The position numbers were made by a program, and so were the translations under genes. From Taiwanofungus camphoratus (taxonomy: Eukaryota; Basidiomycota; Agaricomycetes; Polyporales; Taiwanofungaceae), in contig CP021220.1 in the NCBI GenBank assembly GCA_003999685.1, positions 4,030,001-4,094,000 on the forward strand: DNA of 64,000 bases, written 5' to 3'. The notes beneath the pieces are model-generated. The model was not told the origin of the DNA, made no database searches, and was given only the letters and a program-made list of their open reading frames with translations. This document shows, in pieces, positions 11,954-24,388 of this stretch (position 1 is its first letter; each line of letters begins with the position of its first letter).

Positions 11954-12933
11954 GACAGATTGTACTCGCTCGGTGGAAGCTAAGACCTTATATTCGTCTG
12001 CTTCCACGCAGATATTTCGGGATGGTCATGATGCAGCGTGTACGTACGAGAGAAACTGCAAGGACAGGAACACCGCGAGATAAGTCGAGAACAGCCGAGA
12101 TAGAGAGGAGCAATAGATGTCCGACATAGGGCGGCGTCACTGAAGTAGGCTGAAGACCTACGGATGTGCCAGTCTCATGCATACGATGCGGTTGACTGTG
12201 ACATGAGGATCCATGTGATGTCGCTCAACTTTGGAGTCTTCTATCAGACTCTGTAGCACGGTCTCGGCAGATACGATATGGCGCTTGTAATTGTATGTCT
12301 CGATATGTTGGGGCTATTGCCACATCCAAGAACTTAGACAGCAGGGGGTCGAGAAAGATGACTAGTTAGTCCATTGGAGCGATATAGGGACCTAGGATTG
12401 TGGTTGACTATCCTTTTCTACAGAGGAGGTCTACAAGTGCTGGGTGGTATGTAGCTCATTTGCCAGCTTTTTCAAAGTTTGTACCCACACTTAGTACTGG
12501 ATGTGAACATTTGAGCTTTCTTTGCACTATAGAAGATCCAGACTTCAATCACCCTGATCACAGGACTCGTCTTTATTGAACATAGACTCGGAACTGCATC
12601 TGTGCTTTGAATACTGCCGAACGGTCGCCTAGTATGCGGATAGTCATTCCATACAGGTGCGACAACCCAAACGGGTTGAACCGAAAGATGCCCCAAAATG
12701 AGGCGCGCACACATAAGATGATCTCGCTGATGATCAGAATTACACTTGAATAAGGTCCACAAGTAGTGACAGATGTTCGACATTTCTCTTGCTATGCTGT
12801 TGGATAACAACCTCAAGTAACTCAACACAAGATAGTAGGTGGATGAGCGTGGCAAAATGCATATATAGTGCACATGCAATCATAGACATAACCCACATAA
12901 GATAGCAGACATACGAGGATGCTCGGTCGATGT
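11954..12933. other. Intergenic, about 1 kb
   Basis: Promoter side of the GH20 gene and 3' flank of the S9 gene. Frames on the minus strand around 12472-12879 and 11988-12182 have no family features. Nothing further is supported. Confidence 0.5.
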
Positions 12934-13765
12934 TTACTCCTCCTCCTCATCCCCACCTTCCTCCTTCTTTGCAGCAGCAGCAGCGCGCTTGCGCTTGACA
13001 CGACCGGGTCGGCCTCCTCCGTATGGCGAAGTGAGGGCGAAATCAATGTGCTTTTGGGAGTCGAGACGGACGACGAATGAGGGAATGTCGACAATCTGCT
13101 TGCCGACACTATACGCAGATACCATCAATACCAAAATCCAACATATAAAATCAGTCGCATACCGAATGTGTCTTTGCCTGATTAGCACACGAGCATGGTG
13201 AATGCTCTTTGCCAACCCGCTCTTGAACACTTGGGTCTGTAGTCGTCGCTCCAAGAAATCTTCAATCTTCAGCGATAGCACGTAATCAAGACGCATGCGC
13301 GACTCGTCAAGCACACCGATGCGGACAAGTCGGCGAATTAAGGCATTGCCCTCGAACAGGCGCTTGGGGTCCTTCACATCGAGCTTGAGCAGCTCACGAG
13401 CGGCACGACGAATTTTCGATAGGATGAGACCAATACGCCAGATCTCACGCTTGTTGCGCAAACCGTACTCGCCGGCGAGCTATGATGCGGATCATTCAGC
13501 AATGACTTGCGAAACCAACACACTTCTTACCTTCAACTCGGCATCAAGACGAGCGGCCTCGAAGGCACGACGAGGGACCTTGTAACTATAATTATTATAG
13601 TAATGGTAATTGGGGCACGGCTTTCAATCAGCACGGTGCACCCTCCACCAATGTGGATCTTGAGAAAGAACAAAGCTTACGTCTTGCTGTGATTCCGCGG
13701 GGCCCTGCACAAACATGATCAGGGCAGGCTACACAAAGACATTCTTGCACATATTACCTAGGCAT
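12934..13765 (-). CDS. rps9: 40S ribosomal protein S9 (uS4)
   Basis: Five exons (13765-13758, 13704-13681, 13585-13531, 13479-13163, 13108-12934) give 192 residues. The first coding exon is only 8 nt (ATG CCT AG). Joined to exon two it yields [17 protein letters not shown], matching yeast S9 (MPRAPRTYSKTY), which fixes the start. The S4 RNA-binding domain is intact ([30 protein letters not shown]), and [17 protein letters not shown] and [14 protein letters not shown] are typical. The tail is Ala/Lys then Glu-rich, as in other eukaryotes. The protein binds 18S rRNA near the decoding region and helps translational fidelity. It is divergent from the L21 gene. Confidence 0.97.
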
Positions 13766-14007
13766 TTTTCTTGAGATTGGACGAAACGAATAGGAAGCCT
13801 AGCGCCTAATGAACTATACACTGGGTATATCCAAGTCAGAGAAGGTTGGTGTTGCGCCACAACTGTAAAGCACTTGACCTCAGCCACCCGGCATTTGCCG
13901 AGGAGCACATTCAATCTCTGTATACCAGTACCGACGCTAACACCGACGAATGTCAGTATTTTGCTTGTTTGCTGGGCCTAAGTACTCAACGTTTTGTAGT
14001 CTTCAAG
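13766..14007. promoter_or_regulatory. Bidirectional ribosomal-protein promoter
   Basis: Only 242 bp lie between the start codons of S9 (minus) and L21 (plus). It includes the near-repeat CCGACGCTAACACCGACGAA around 13931-13950. A GT...TTTGTAG stretch ending at 13999 could be a 5'-UTR intron of L21. Shared control of two ribosomal protein genes is the likely reason for the arrangement. Confidence 0.5.
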
Positions 14008-14676
14008 ATGCCTCACTCATTTGGTTATCGGGCGCGTACGCGCGATATGTTCAAGCGGGGCTTTAAAGGTGTGGAGACCTACGTTTTGGGATATGCTGGA
14101 GGTTGCTGAACGATGTCTTTGCAGAACATGGCCCTATCAAGATGTCGACCTACCTTATCCCCTATCGTGTAGGCGACATTGTTGACATTAAGGCCAATGC
14201 TGCCCAGCAAAAGGGCATGCCCCATAAATATTACCATGGGTGTGTATATTTGTCATGATCTTCAGCTCTGCTACTCACTGGTTCTCGTTCGCATGATTCA
14301 GCCGAACGGGCATCGTTTACAATGTTACGCCAAATGCTGTTGGCGTAATTGTCAACAAAGTTGTTGGCAACCGCTACATCGAAAAGAGGGTCAACATCCG
14401 TGTCGAGCACATCAGGCATTCGAAGTGCAGGCAGGAATTTTTGGACCGTGTCAAGCGAAACAATGAGGCACATGTAGCAGCCCGGGAGAAAGGCGGTAAG
14501 CCTGCGTTCCCATCTGAAGTAGGTTGTTGATGGTCTAATGCCGCTACTTTTTACGATCGTCAGAGCGTGTATCGCTGAAGCGCATTCCAATATTGCCCCG
14601 TGCGGCATACACCGTCTCAACGAGTGGCAATGTGCCGCAGACTATGGCACCTGTGCGGTACGAGACGACTATTTAA
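14008..14676 (+). CDS. rpl21: 60S ribosomal protein L21 (eL21)
   Basis: Four exons (14008-14068, 14125-14239, 14302-14495, 14564-14676) give 160 residues, exactly the usual eL21 length. The start MPHSFGYRARTRDMFKRGFK is diagnostic. The middle has VGDIVDIKANAAQQKGMPHK and HGRTGIVYNVTPNAVGVIV, then VVGNRYIEKRVNIRVEHIRH. The end is MAPVRYETTI, as in other eukaryotes. It is a structural protein of the large ribosomal subunit. It lies head-to-head with S9. Confidence 0.97.
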
Positions 14677-15560
14677 AATGCTTATGCCAGCCTCCAGGTG
14701 GCTGTGGGGTATTTTGGAAGGCATGTGGGTTCGGGAGGGGATGTCCTATTCGTACTCATGGCGGATATGTTGCATCACTCCATGGAATTATGTCTCGCCG
14801 TTGTTCTATTTCCATATGTTCATGCAATGATAAGCATAATATGAAAACACTGTATAATTCCATTGCCACTGAACTTTGTGTGCCAACTTAAGGATTAGTC
14901 TCAGCAGACAACTGTTCCGATAATGCAGCTGAAAGCTGGTAATAACACGGTACGACAAGGAAACACCTGGGCTGAACGCGGTGAATAGACGTTATGATTC
15001 ATCTTTATCAACGTACCCACGATAATCAACGCGGAGATGGTTCGGCGGTGCGACTGCAGTAATCGACCTCGACACCAACAGAAAGCTAGTAGTTTAGGCA
15101 AGAAGGCGATAGCGATTCAAGACAACTGCCATCGTTCAAGTTTCACGAATTGAATACCGAGGTCAGTGTAGACCGGTCATACTAGCATGCACTGCAGCCA
15201 TTCGAACTGAACTTTGAGGATAGACGCATTGGTCGGTCTGATGCTCATTTGAGTCAAAGTACGACCGAGACTCACTCTTATGATCTAGGCACATGGCTCG
15301 ATGAGTAGAAGAAACTTTGTAGACTACATCGCGGATGAAAACTCTGCGTATAAATTCATCGAGAGGCGTTATGAGCGGAAAATCCTCCCCCGCTGTGTTG
15401 AGTACTGACATACTATTGAGAACTGGCACAGCACGCAACCATTACGTAAGTGATGATTGTCAACTTTGAACCTTTAGTAAGGGCATACTGTAAGTACTCG
15501 AAGCTTGAACGTTGAACGTTAAACGTCTGAACTCTCAAGTCTGCTGCGAGTCACTATTGA
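14677..15560. other. Intergenic, about 0.9 kb
   Basis: 3' flank of L21 and promoter of the RS-rich gene. A short imperfect repeat of GAACGTT/AAACGT (CTTGAACGTTGAACGTTAAA) lies near 15505-15525. No gene is supported. Confidence 0.5.
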
Positions 15561-16720
15561 ATGCCTTCTCATCGACATCGTTCCTATTCACGAGATCGTT
15601 CACAGTCCCGAGATCACTCTCGTTCTCGTTCTCCTGATAGAAGCATTCCGCTACCCAGTGGCGCGTCGCCCATCTCCGAAGCAGACTATTTCTTGAAGAG
15701 CGATGAATTTAGAGTATGGCTGAAAGACGAAAAGCGCAAGGTTTGAATTGGGCCTGCTTTGAGCTATGAGCAGAACTCAATTTTGACTACAGTATTTCGA
15801 TGAGCTCTCAAGTGACAAGGCACGAAAGTAGGTGAATCAGGCAGATCGCACGGTTATTATTGAACGCTTAAGCTAGATATTTTCGTAAATTCGTGAAGGT
15901 ACGCCTAGCAGTGTACCATTGTAAAACCTTCTTTCAGACTTGACGCATCTAGGCGTGGAACCGAGGGAAACTCTCCAGTCCGTTTGTTTACCTTTCACTA
16001 GTTTGCAATTTGGCTTACTTCGACTCCGCAGAGTCGATGTACGCCGGGGTGAATGCACAGTCGGCAAGCAGCCAGACGGCGTATAGATGGTCTTTTGCAA
16101 CAAAAACATCGCGCGCAGACAACGAGGCCCTCCGAGCCGCCCGCGATGAGGTGGGCGCCGCCACGTACAACCTCACTTCCGGTTTAAGTGGAAGCGCGCG
16201 TGTGCAGGGGCCCACGCTTCCCTCACAATCTGATCTTGTCCTCGCGCGAGAAACAGCGGACGAGTACCGCGCTGCGGATCGCGATTCTAAGCGGAAACTG
16301 GAGAAGCGGGAGGCTAAAGAGCGTATTGAAGAAATGGTGGGACCGAAGGAGGTTGGCCGGGAGGGCATGCTGGAGAAGAAGCGTGTCCAGAGGGAGAGCG
16401 ATCGGACGTTTAGGGAGAAGGGTGACGACGGCTTCGAATTGGATGATTCCACTCTCATGGGAGGTGGTGATAGCTTTAAGGAGCGGTGCGCGTGTATTGT
16501 TGTAACTTCGGCACTGAGGCTACATTGCTCATCTCAGTCTTCTTTTCGTGTGCTTAGGATCGCCCGTCGAGAGGCAGCGCGCAGGCGATTTGAGGAAAAA
16601 AGGTTCGGAGCGAGAGAAGAGAGAATGGCTGCTACTCGTGAGCGAGCAGATGCAATAAGACAGAAAGACAAGGCGACCATGGACATGTTCATGCAGATTG
16701 CAAAGGATAAATTCGGCTGA
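15561..16720 (+). CDS. RS-rich conserved protein, probable nuclear/RNA-processing factor
   Basis: Six exons (15561-15740, 15793-15827, 15877-15898, 15953-15977, 16032-16485, 16558-16720) give 292 residues, with two exons of only 22 and 25 nt. The N-terminus is an RS domain (SYSRDRSQSRDHSRSRSPDR). A conserved block follows, reading SEADYFLKSDEFRVWLKDEK, then YFDELSSDKARKYFRKFV, then WNRGKLSKSMYAG. The C-terminal half is charged coiled coil (KRKLEKREAKERIEEM, REAARRRFEEKRFGAREER). I recognise this as a widespread eukaryotic type of uncharacterised SR-like protein but cannot name it with confidence. A simple read-through across 15978-16031 is also open, but splicing restores the conserved WNRGKLSK and is preferred. 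A splicing-related role is inferred only from the RS domain. Confidence 0.75.
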
Positions 16721-16836
16721 GTAGCAGCGCAGATGTATGATAGCTTAGATATGCTCCTTTCCGTCTCCTTGACAAGTTTTCATTGTCAGTCGTTCACGTC
16801 TGTCTATGCTCGTCTTGCGACTTGTCGTTAGCTTTA

Positions 16837-16979
16837 CTATCCCACCCTCAAGTTAGCACTTAGGGGTCTTGACCAATCAAATTTTTAGCATTTGCGAAAG
16901 CCATCAAAAAAGACGAGCTTTCGACCAATCAGAAGCGACTGCCGACTTTGGGGGGTGCCGAATACGTGGTTAGGGATAG
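16837..16979 (+). mobile_element. Short MITE relic, same terminal repeat family as the element at 25.9 kb
   Basis: The right end reads TGCCGACTTTGGGGGGTGCC, then GAATACGTGGTTAGGGATAG, followed by TA. This is nearly identical to the right arm at 26222-26264. The left end begins TA-CTATCCC, a 9-bp inverted match (TACTATCCC/GGGATAGTA) to the right end, after which the left arm is diverged. A TA on each side suggests a TA target-site duplication as in Tc1/mariner-type MITEs. No coding capacity. Confidence 0.6.
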
Positions 16980-17555
16980 TATAGGGTCCTCTACTAGAAC
17001 ACCGGACAGAGATAAACACAGGTGGTGCAGATTTGCTTGTTAGCTTTGGTGATAGGTACTGCTTGACGGACCTCTTCACCCTCTCAACCCCAACAATGTC
17101 ATTTCGAAGTCGACGACCTATACTATAGGTTATGCGGGATCCGAAGGTCAGGATTTATACATGGCTTTGGCGACTGGGTAAGAGAAAGGTTAGATGGTGT
17201 TGAGCTCATACTCCTGCATTGATGGTAGATCGCCATGAGCTCTCGATGACCTAAGCACAAACATATATGGACTTAGGCTGAAGCGAAAGTTTCACATAAT
17301 GAATGAATGCCGAGTTTCATCTCTAGACGCATCAACGTCTACCAGCAGGTATCAATGGTATGAGTGTACACGGTTGTGTTGAAACCCAGCGCAGGACGAC
17401 GGAAGCCAACGACGACTACACGCTATTTTTACACCTTTACTCGCTCTTCCGAATCAAGCAGTCCAAGTTCGAGCTGTGAAAGGTACATGAGTTCTGTTTA
17501 GAAAGTAGAATGGGGCCAACGGTCTTACCTCCGTACCTGCCGTGGTCCAGCAGAA
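16980..17555. other. Intergenic
   Basis: Convergent 3' flanks with the MITE relic at the left edge. No gene, RNA or further repeat is evident. Confidence 0.45.
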
Positions 17556-18319
17556 TCAAGAACGGGTCGATTTGGAGGAAAATAATTTTCTTGCTGCAGA
17601 CTGCTGCTGGATCTGCTTAGAGGACATGTCCTGTGCCAGGTTGTTCGGGTCGATGACTCGGTTCTATGAGATGGCTTTAGTCTAAGTCTGTTGATGAACA
17701 CAAGTGCGCCCACCTCCGATGGTCCATCTCTGGCCCTTGACACGGACGGCAACCTCCTCTTGATTTCCTTGCGAGCGGCTGTCCGCTGGTTCCCATTCGT
17801 CCAAGCGGTATTATCCCCCTCAAGTTGAGCATCATCGAACTCCTGTGACTGGACGGGATCAAAAGTTGAGGGGGATCCCGTTGACTGGGAAGATGGTGAT
17901 GGCCGTACTTCAAACCCCTCCTGGGCCCCTTCTTCTCGGATGAATGAAGTCTCGTTGGTATTGTCGATGACAAAATTGACCTGTAGATCGACGTTTGTTG
18001 AAGAGTAATTAAGATCAAGGGGAGAACACAATAACACTCACTAGCGTGGAAGTCTCCGAGTCCACATCAGACGGTGCAATCTCTGATGCTGGCCAAGATT
18101 CAGATCGCTGCGGAGTAACCACGTCAATTGACACAGACCAGAGTGCGATGATCAAGAACAAAAGAATGATGCCCACGTGTCGGGAGAGAGAGCGTAGCTT
18201 GCTCTTCACTCTACTCGAGATAGTTCGAGAGTCATTATTGGATACACTATCGTTGGTGGCCTACGGGATCGGGATATGTATATCAAGACACGCAATGAAA
18301 TGCAGAAGCAACGCACCAT
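17556..18319 (-). CDS. Small signal-anchor membrane protein of unknown function
   Basis: The proposed exons 18319-18317 (ATG only), 18260-18042, 17980-17714 and 17663-17556 are all in phase and give 198 residues. After about 25 polar and basic residues there is one hydrophobic helix (HVGIILLFLIIALWSVSIDV), then about 140 hydrophilic residues. This suggests a type II (signal-anchor) protein with a lumenal Ser/Asp/Gln-rich tail. The last exon (NRVIDPNNLAQDMSSKQIQQ...) has good coding character. No family is recognised. The weakest point is the 3-nt first exon: the ATG is followed at once by GTGCGT. It was chosen because the downstream frame has no other ATG after an upstream stop, and the acceptor CCCGTAG|GCC is good. 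RVB2, 500 bp away, has the same ATG|intron design. Confidence 0.5.
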
Positions 18320-18821
18320 AGAATCTCCAACGAGAGCAAACTTCCGTACCAAACGTGTACAAAGTTCCGAGGTCAATGATTGGAACAACGGTCGAAATGG
18401 CGCTCAGGAAATAGTGCTCGAGATACTTTTAAGACTTCTGCGAGCATTTGGCATCAGTTCCACGGGAGGGTTCAACTACTGCACTACGAAGACGTGGTAA
18501 CGTGAGTGCATTAGTGATAGCACGACGCCGCGGTGGCTGATCAGTGATGCCGAGTATTGTGGAAGTCTCAGCTCAGCTGACCACTGAACAATGCAGTGAC
18601 AGGTCGAAGGGAATATTGAGATACAGCCATTGGCCACATCCCTCGAGCCCCAGTGAGCATTTGAAAGCAGGTCACGGTTGTCATTCATTAAGGTAGAGGA
18701 CTGTAATAAAACAAGGTGCCTGACGTCTTTCAATGTCAGCACAAGTGACGCCAATCACAATAACGAATGGGGGACGCACCAAAATACACTATGCCGCGCT
18801 AAACCATAGCAACTAGAGTAC
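18320..18821. other. Intergenic
   Basis: Promoter region of the signal-anchor gene and 3' flank of RVB2. No feature seen. Confidence 0.45.
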
Positions 18822-20676
<1,855 letters not shown>

Positions 20677-20766
20677 GGTCGCGAATTGGAGAAACGCGTC
20701 TATTTGTTTCCGCCAAATAACCGCTCTGCTCTTTACCACATTGAGCAGCGGAGACTCGCTGGTGGA
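20677..20766. promoter_or_regulatory. 90-bp divergent promoter, RVB2 / mitochondrial L2
   Basis: Only 90 bp separate the two start codons, so the 5' UTRs must be very short or the transcripts must overlap. The mito-L2 frame remains open upstream to 20644, which would even overlap the RVB2 ATG. The ATG at 20767 is preferred because it starts the mitochondrial presequence. Confidence 0.5.
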
Positions 20767-22015
20767 ATGTTTTCTGCACGATGCGGGGCTAGTTTGCTAC
20801 GCTCTTGCTTTTCGTCTTTGAAAGCACCTACTTCGTCAAGAATATTTACTCAAACAAACGTATTAGAGCGGAGATATGCTACGGAGGCCAGCACGACCCA
20901 GCATGTGCCGACCGACGTGAACGCTGCGCTCGCCCGTACCTCCGTTCTCTTCAAAACATACAAGCCCGTCTCGCCGGGTATTCGCCATTTGAAGCGACCA
21001 CTCACACCGCACCTCTATAAAGGACGACCCTTGCGTCTGTTAACCGTTGCTCAGCGCAAGAAGGGCGGCCGCAACTCGCATGGCCACATCACCGTGCGCT
21101 CTCGGGGCGGCGGTCACCGCCGGCGCATTCGTCTCGTTGACTTCATGCGTCTCACTCCCGGTCCCCACGATGTCGTCCGTATTGAATACGACCCTAACCG
21201 CTCTGCCCACATTGCTCTCATCAAGAACCGCGACCCCAATGCGTCTGGCGATAAGATTTGGAGCTACGTTCTCGCTCCCGAGGGCCTGCGTGCGGGGCAT
21301 GTTGTCGAGAGCTTCCGGCAGGGCATCCCGGAGGGCCTCGTCCCTGGATTTGTCGACTCGAAGGGCGTTCGCGGCAAGGTTCTCGAGCAGTCGTCTGACG
21401 GTGCAGAGACACAGTCCAGCTCGTCGGCTTCGCTCGCGCTCGGTGTGCTCCGCTCGCTGACGATCAAGCCAGGAAACGTCCTCCCACTGCGTCTTATTCC
21501 AACTGGGACCATTATTCACAATGTCGCGTTAGACCCGGAAGGTCGTGCGATCCTCGTACGCTCCGCAGGGACCTTCGCGCAGGTGATTGCGCACGAGGAC
21601 TCGGGGCGATACACGCAGGTACGGCTGCAGAGCGGGGAGGTACGCAAGGTGCTGCAGGATTGCATCGCGACCATCGGGAAGGTCAGCAACCCGCTGTGGA
21701 AGAACCGCAACCTCGGCAAGGCAGGCAGGAACCGGTGGTTAGGACGCAGACCACATGTCCGAGGTATGGCTATGAACAGGTGCGTTGATGCCTTGCAACT
21801 ATTTACATGTACCGCTGGGTCTGACTGGTAACAGGAATGACCACCCTCACGGAGGAGGACGTGGAAAATCAAAAGGAAACAAGCACCCACGTTCGATATG
21901 GGGCTGGTTAACCAAGGGCAAGCGGACGCGCAAGCCGGGCCCGAAGGGACCAAAGAACAGCAATAAAATGGTTGTGCGCGAGAGGCCTCGGGGCAAGGAG
22001 AAGCGTGCTAACTAG
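20767..22015 (+). CDS. rml2: Mitochondrial 54S ribosomal protein L2 (uL2m, Rml2)
   Basis: Two exons, 20767-21779 and 21835-22015, give 397 residues. The N-terminus is a mitochondrial presequence ([20 protein letters not shown]...), poor in acidic residues. The L2 RNA-binding and C-terminal domains follow: [46 protein letters not shown], and the conserved loop [20 protein letters not shown]. That loop sits at the peptidyl-transferase centre and is split by the single intron. A Ser-rich insertion ([11 protein letters not shown]) between the two domains is typical of fungal mitochondrial forms. Head-to-head with RVB2. Confidence 0.95.
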
Positions 22016-22230
22016 TTGCTGGTGGTAGTATACATTCTAATATTATACACCTTTATTTCCACAACGTTTGCACTTATTGCCTTGGACCTGCATATGTGCG
22101 TCCGTTGGTTGTCCGGTCTTGGCTTGAGTGTGCTTTCAAAGGTTTAAAGTCAGTATATTATCGGCAATAAGCTCAACAGCGCAGACCCGTGATAAGTCCA
22201 GATAAATGCGTTCGACAGGATTAGATCTAT

Positions 22231-22518
22231 TCACTCGCCCTCTTCTTCCTCCTCTTCCTCTTCTCCTTCCTCCCTTCCTGACTTTTTCCCCTCCTTCAAT
22301 TGTTCTCTGTTCCCGACGGCATCTCTCCACACGGTTAACTCCTCCCCGAGTGTGGTCTTCGCCTGCTCTATTGCCGCCCTCAAAGCGACATAATACTCCT
22401 TCCCAGTCTGCGCCTGAGTCTTCAGTGGGAATTCATGCGTCTTTGTGGGTGATATATTGGCTACCGGTGTATCGACAGGGGGGTAAAGCTTGTATGTCAC
22501 ATTTAGTGCAGATGCCAT
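22231..22518 (-). CDS. gon7: Small acidic-tailed protein, probable KEOPS/EKC subunit GON7
   Basis: A single exon gives 95 residues. The N-terminal half reads LNVTYKLYPPVDTP...THEFPL, then TGKEYYVALRAAIEQAKTTL and GEELTVWRDAVGNREQLKEG; the tail is almost pure Glu. Size, the beta-strand plus helix layout and the L-x-x-x-LTxWRD block resemble fungal Gon7-family proteins, which cap Pcc1 in the KEOPS complex that makes t6A in tRNAs. Similarity is judged by eye on a short divergent family, so the name is tentative. Confidence 0.6.
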   Translation of the reverse strand: MASALNVTYKLYPPVDTPVANISPTKTHEFPLKTQAQTGKEYYVALRAAIEQAKTTLGEELTVWRDAVGNREQLKEGKKSGREEGEEEEEEEEGE

Positions 22519-22908
22519 AACTTCAGGAGAATATCTCGATTTGGTAGGTATGAAGAGTTGTTGACACTTGTTGCCCGAGGGCCTCTATCGGAGATAGCCG
22601 AGCCGAGTACTTGAATGATACACGGCGCTTGCATATAATCCTCACACACGTTCGCCATGCCTGTTCCCGTGCAATAGCAGCCAAGGGTGTTCGTATTGCG
22701 TACCCTTGGTTGCTTCCACTTCAAGGTCTCTGACGGTTCCCGATAGAGCATACCTTAGAGGAATCTCTTAAGAGGGGTTTCGGTCTCGATACCTTTACTC
22801 ATAGAAGGTCGATCAAGACCACACATATATCTCTAGGACACCATCTAGTCTCATAGACTTAGAATTTCAAGTTTGCAATTAGACAAAATTTTACGCAGAT
22901 CTCTCCGG
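22519..22908. promoter_or_regulatory. Divergent intergenic promoter region
   Basis: This 390-bp region lies between the GON7-like gene (minus) and the methyltransferase gene (plus). No distinctive motif was found. Confidence 0.35.
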
Positions 22909-24159
22909 ATGGATCATCGTTACCTTCGACCTCTGCCGCCTACTACAAGCCTTCCCCCTCTCGCTCGCCTCACTGATTTTTCGTCCACGCAGATCCGAAA
23001 TTCCCTCCAGAATCTTCGTGCCATCTATGTTGACCCCCCGCCCAGAGTAGCTCCCGCCACTCTCCTCCTGAAACACCTCATGGATGATACGTCGATCCCG
23101 GATTCTGGATACGCCTCTCCCGAAGAAGACGAGGACGACGAGGCTGCAAACGACGATGCAGAAGGGGAAGGAGAATTGTTTGACCCCGATATTCTCCGCT
23201 CTGACGTGTTCGAGCGCGAATACGCTATCCGCTGGCTAACAGGCTTCACTGCGCGCTCGGACGTATGGACGTCAAGCGCCGACTCAGATACCGACTTGAA
23301 CGCCCGCACAACTCTTGTTGACGCCGCTGCATCGCTCCTCGCGGTTTTTGCAGGCAACGAGGAAGAAGGGGCACTCACCCGGCGCTTTGTTTTCACGGCC
23401 GAGGACGACATTGTGGAGGTCGAACTGAATGACGCGCCACTACTCAGAGAGGACCATACCTCCGTTGGTCTTCAGAGCTGGGCAAGCTCTATTCTACTTA
23501 CTGAGCGGATTTGCGCATCGCCCGAAGTGTTTGGGCTCTCTAAGGGAGCCGGTACGTTATACAAGACGAAACTCCGAGTGCTCGAGCTCGGGGCGGGCAC
23601 CGGCCTCTTGAGTATCGCTGCCGCAAAACTCCTCCGATCCCAACTTACGGCCAATTGCTTACCGACGACCGTCGTTGCAACAGACTATCATCCGTCTGTG
23701 CTCACGAACCTTCAGGCGAACGTTGATACCAATTTCTTTCCTTCCGTGTCTACGGCAGCGCCAATCACGGTATGCGCGCTCGACTGGCAGAATCCTGCAT
23801 ACGACGGCGAATTATCACAGCCGTTTCACGTCGTCCTGGCCGCAGATGTTATCTACCACCCGGAACACGCTCGGTGGATCAAAGACTGCGTTGAGCGCCT
23901 CCTCGTAAGGCCTGACGGCCTTTTCTGGCTGATCATACCCATGCGTATTACCGGCCGCCATGAGGGTATGAGTGGCACCGTCGAAGCAGTCTTTCCCCAT
24001 GTTTTCACCGCGGAGAAATGCGAGGGTGCTCAGAAGGTCGCGTCAGAACTGGCAATCTTCAGTACAGAAGAACTTGAGAGACACGAAGGCGTCGGAAGGG
24101 CGGACGAGGACGGCTATAGGTTGTATAGAATCGGTTGGGCACCGTGTGGGAGATCATAA
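22909..24159 (+). CDS. Protein lysine methyltransferase-like (Methyltransf_16 / METTL21-EFM type)
   Basis: An intronless gene of 416 residues from the first ATG in frame. The N-terminal 120 residues include an acidic stretch (PEEDEDDEAANDDAEGEGE) and FEREYAIRWLTGF. The SAM-binding core shows motif I LELGAGTGLLSIAAA, then VVATDYHPSVLTNLQANV, and the post-I motif VVLAADVIYHPEH typical of non-histone lysine methyltransferases of this class. Members modify elongation factors, ribosomal proteins or chaperones; the substrate here is unknown. An intron-free gene is unusual in this window. Confidence 0.8.
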   Translation: MDHRYLRPLPPTTSLPPLARLTDFSSTQIRNSLQNLRAIYVDPPPRVAPATLLLKHLMDDTSIPDSGYASPEEDEDDEAANDDAEGEGELFDPDILRSDVFEREYAIRWLTGFTARSDVWTSSADSDTDLNARTTLVDAAASLLAVFAGNEEEGALTRRFVFTAEDDIVEVELNDAPLLREDHTSVGLQSWASSILLTERICASPEVFGLSKGAGTLYKTKLRVLELGAGTGLLSIAAAKLLRSQLTANCLPTTVVATDYHPSVLTNLQANVDTNFFPSVSTAAPITVCALDWQNPAYDGELSQPFHVVLAADVIYHPEHARWIKDCVERLLVRPDGLFWLIIPMRITGRHEGMSGTVEAVFPHVFTAEKCEGAQKVASELAIFSTEELERHEGVGRADEDGYRLYRIGWAPCGRS

Positions 24160-24388
24160 TGAGCGGTTGTTGTGACTTTTAATGGCTTACAGTAATGGGG
24201 ATACAGGTAGCTGCAATGAATGTTGGGTTTATATTGATGTTATATTGGCTTGTGGAGTAATACAATAACTAAAGCTATATGCATTGTAGTATGTATGTAT
24301 TGCAATAATCCCAGAATTTTCTTCGCTGCCTTTGCAGTGTCGATCATATCATATACGTATTCGTCGTCTCGCCATAGCCATCGACATT

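Noticed and set aside
15953-16031. Read-through of exon 4 in the RS-rich gene without splicing
   Set aside because: The frame is open, but the 54-bp GT-AG intron restores the conserved WNRGKLSK-SMYAG segment, so splicing is preferred.
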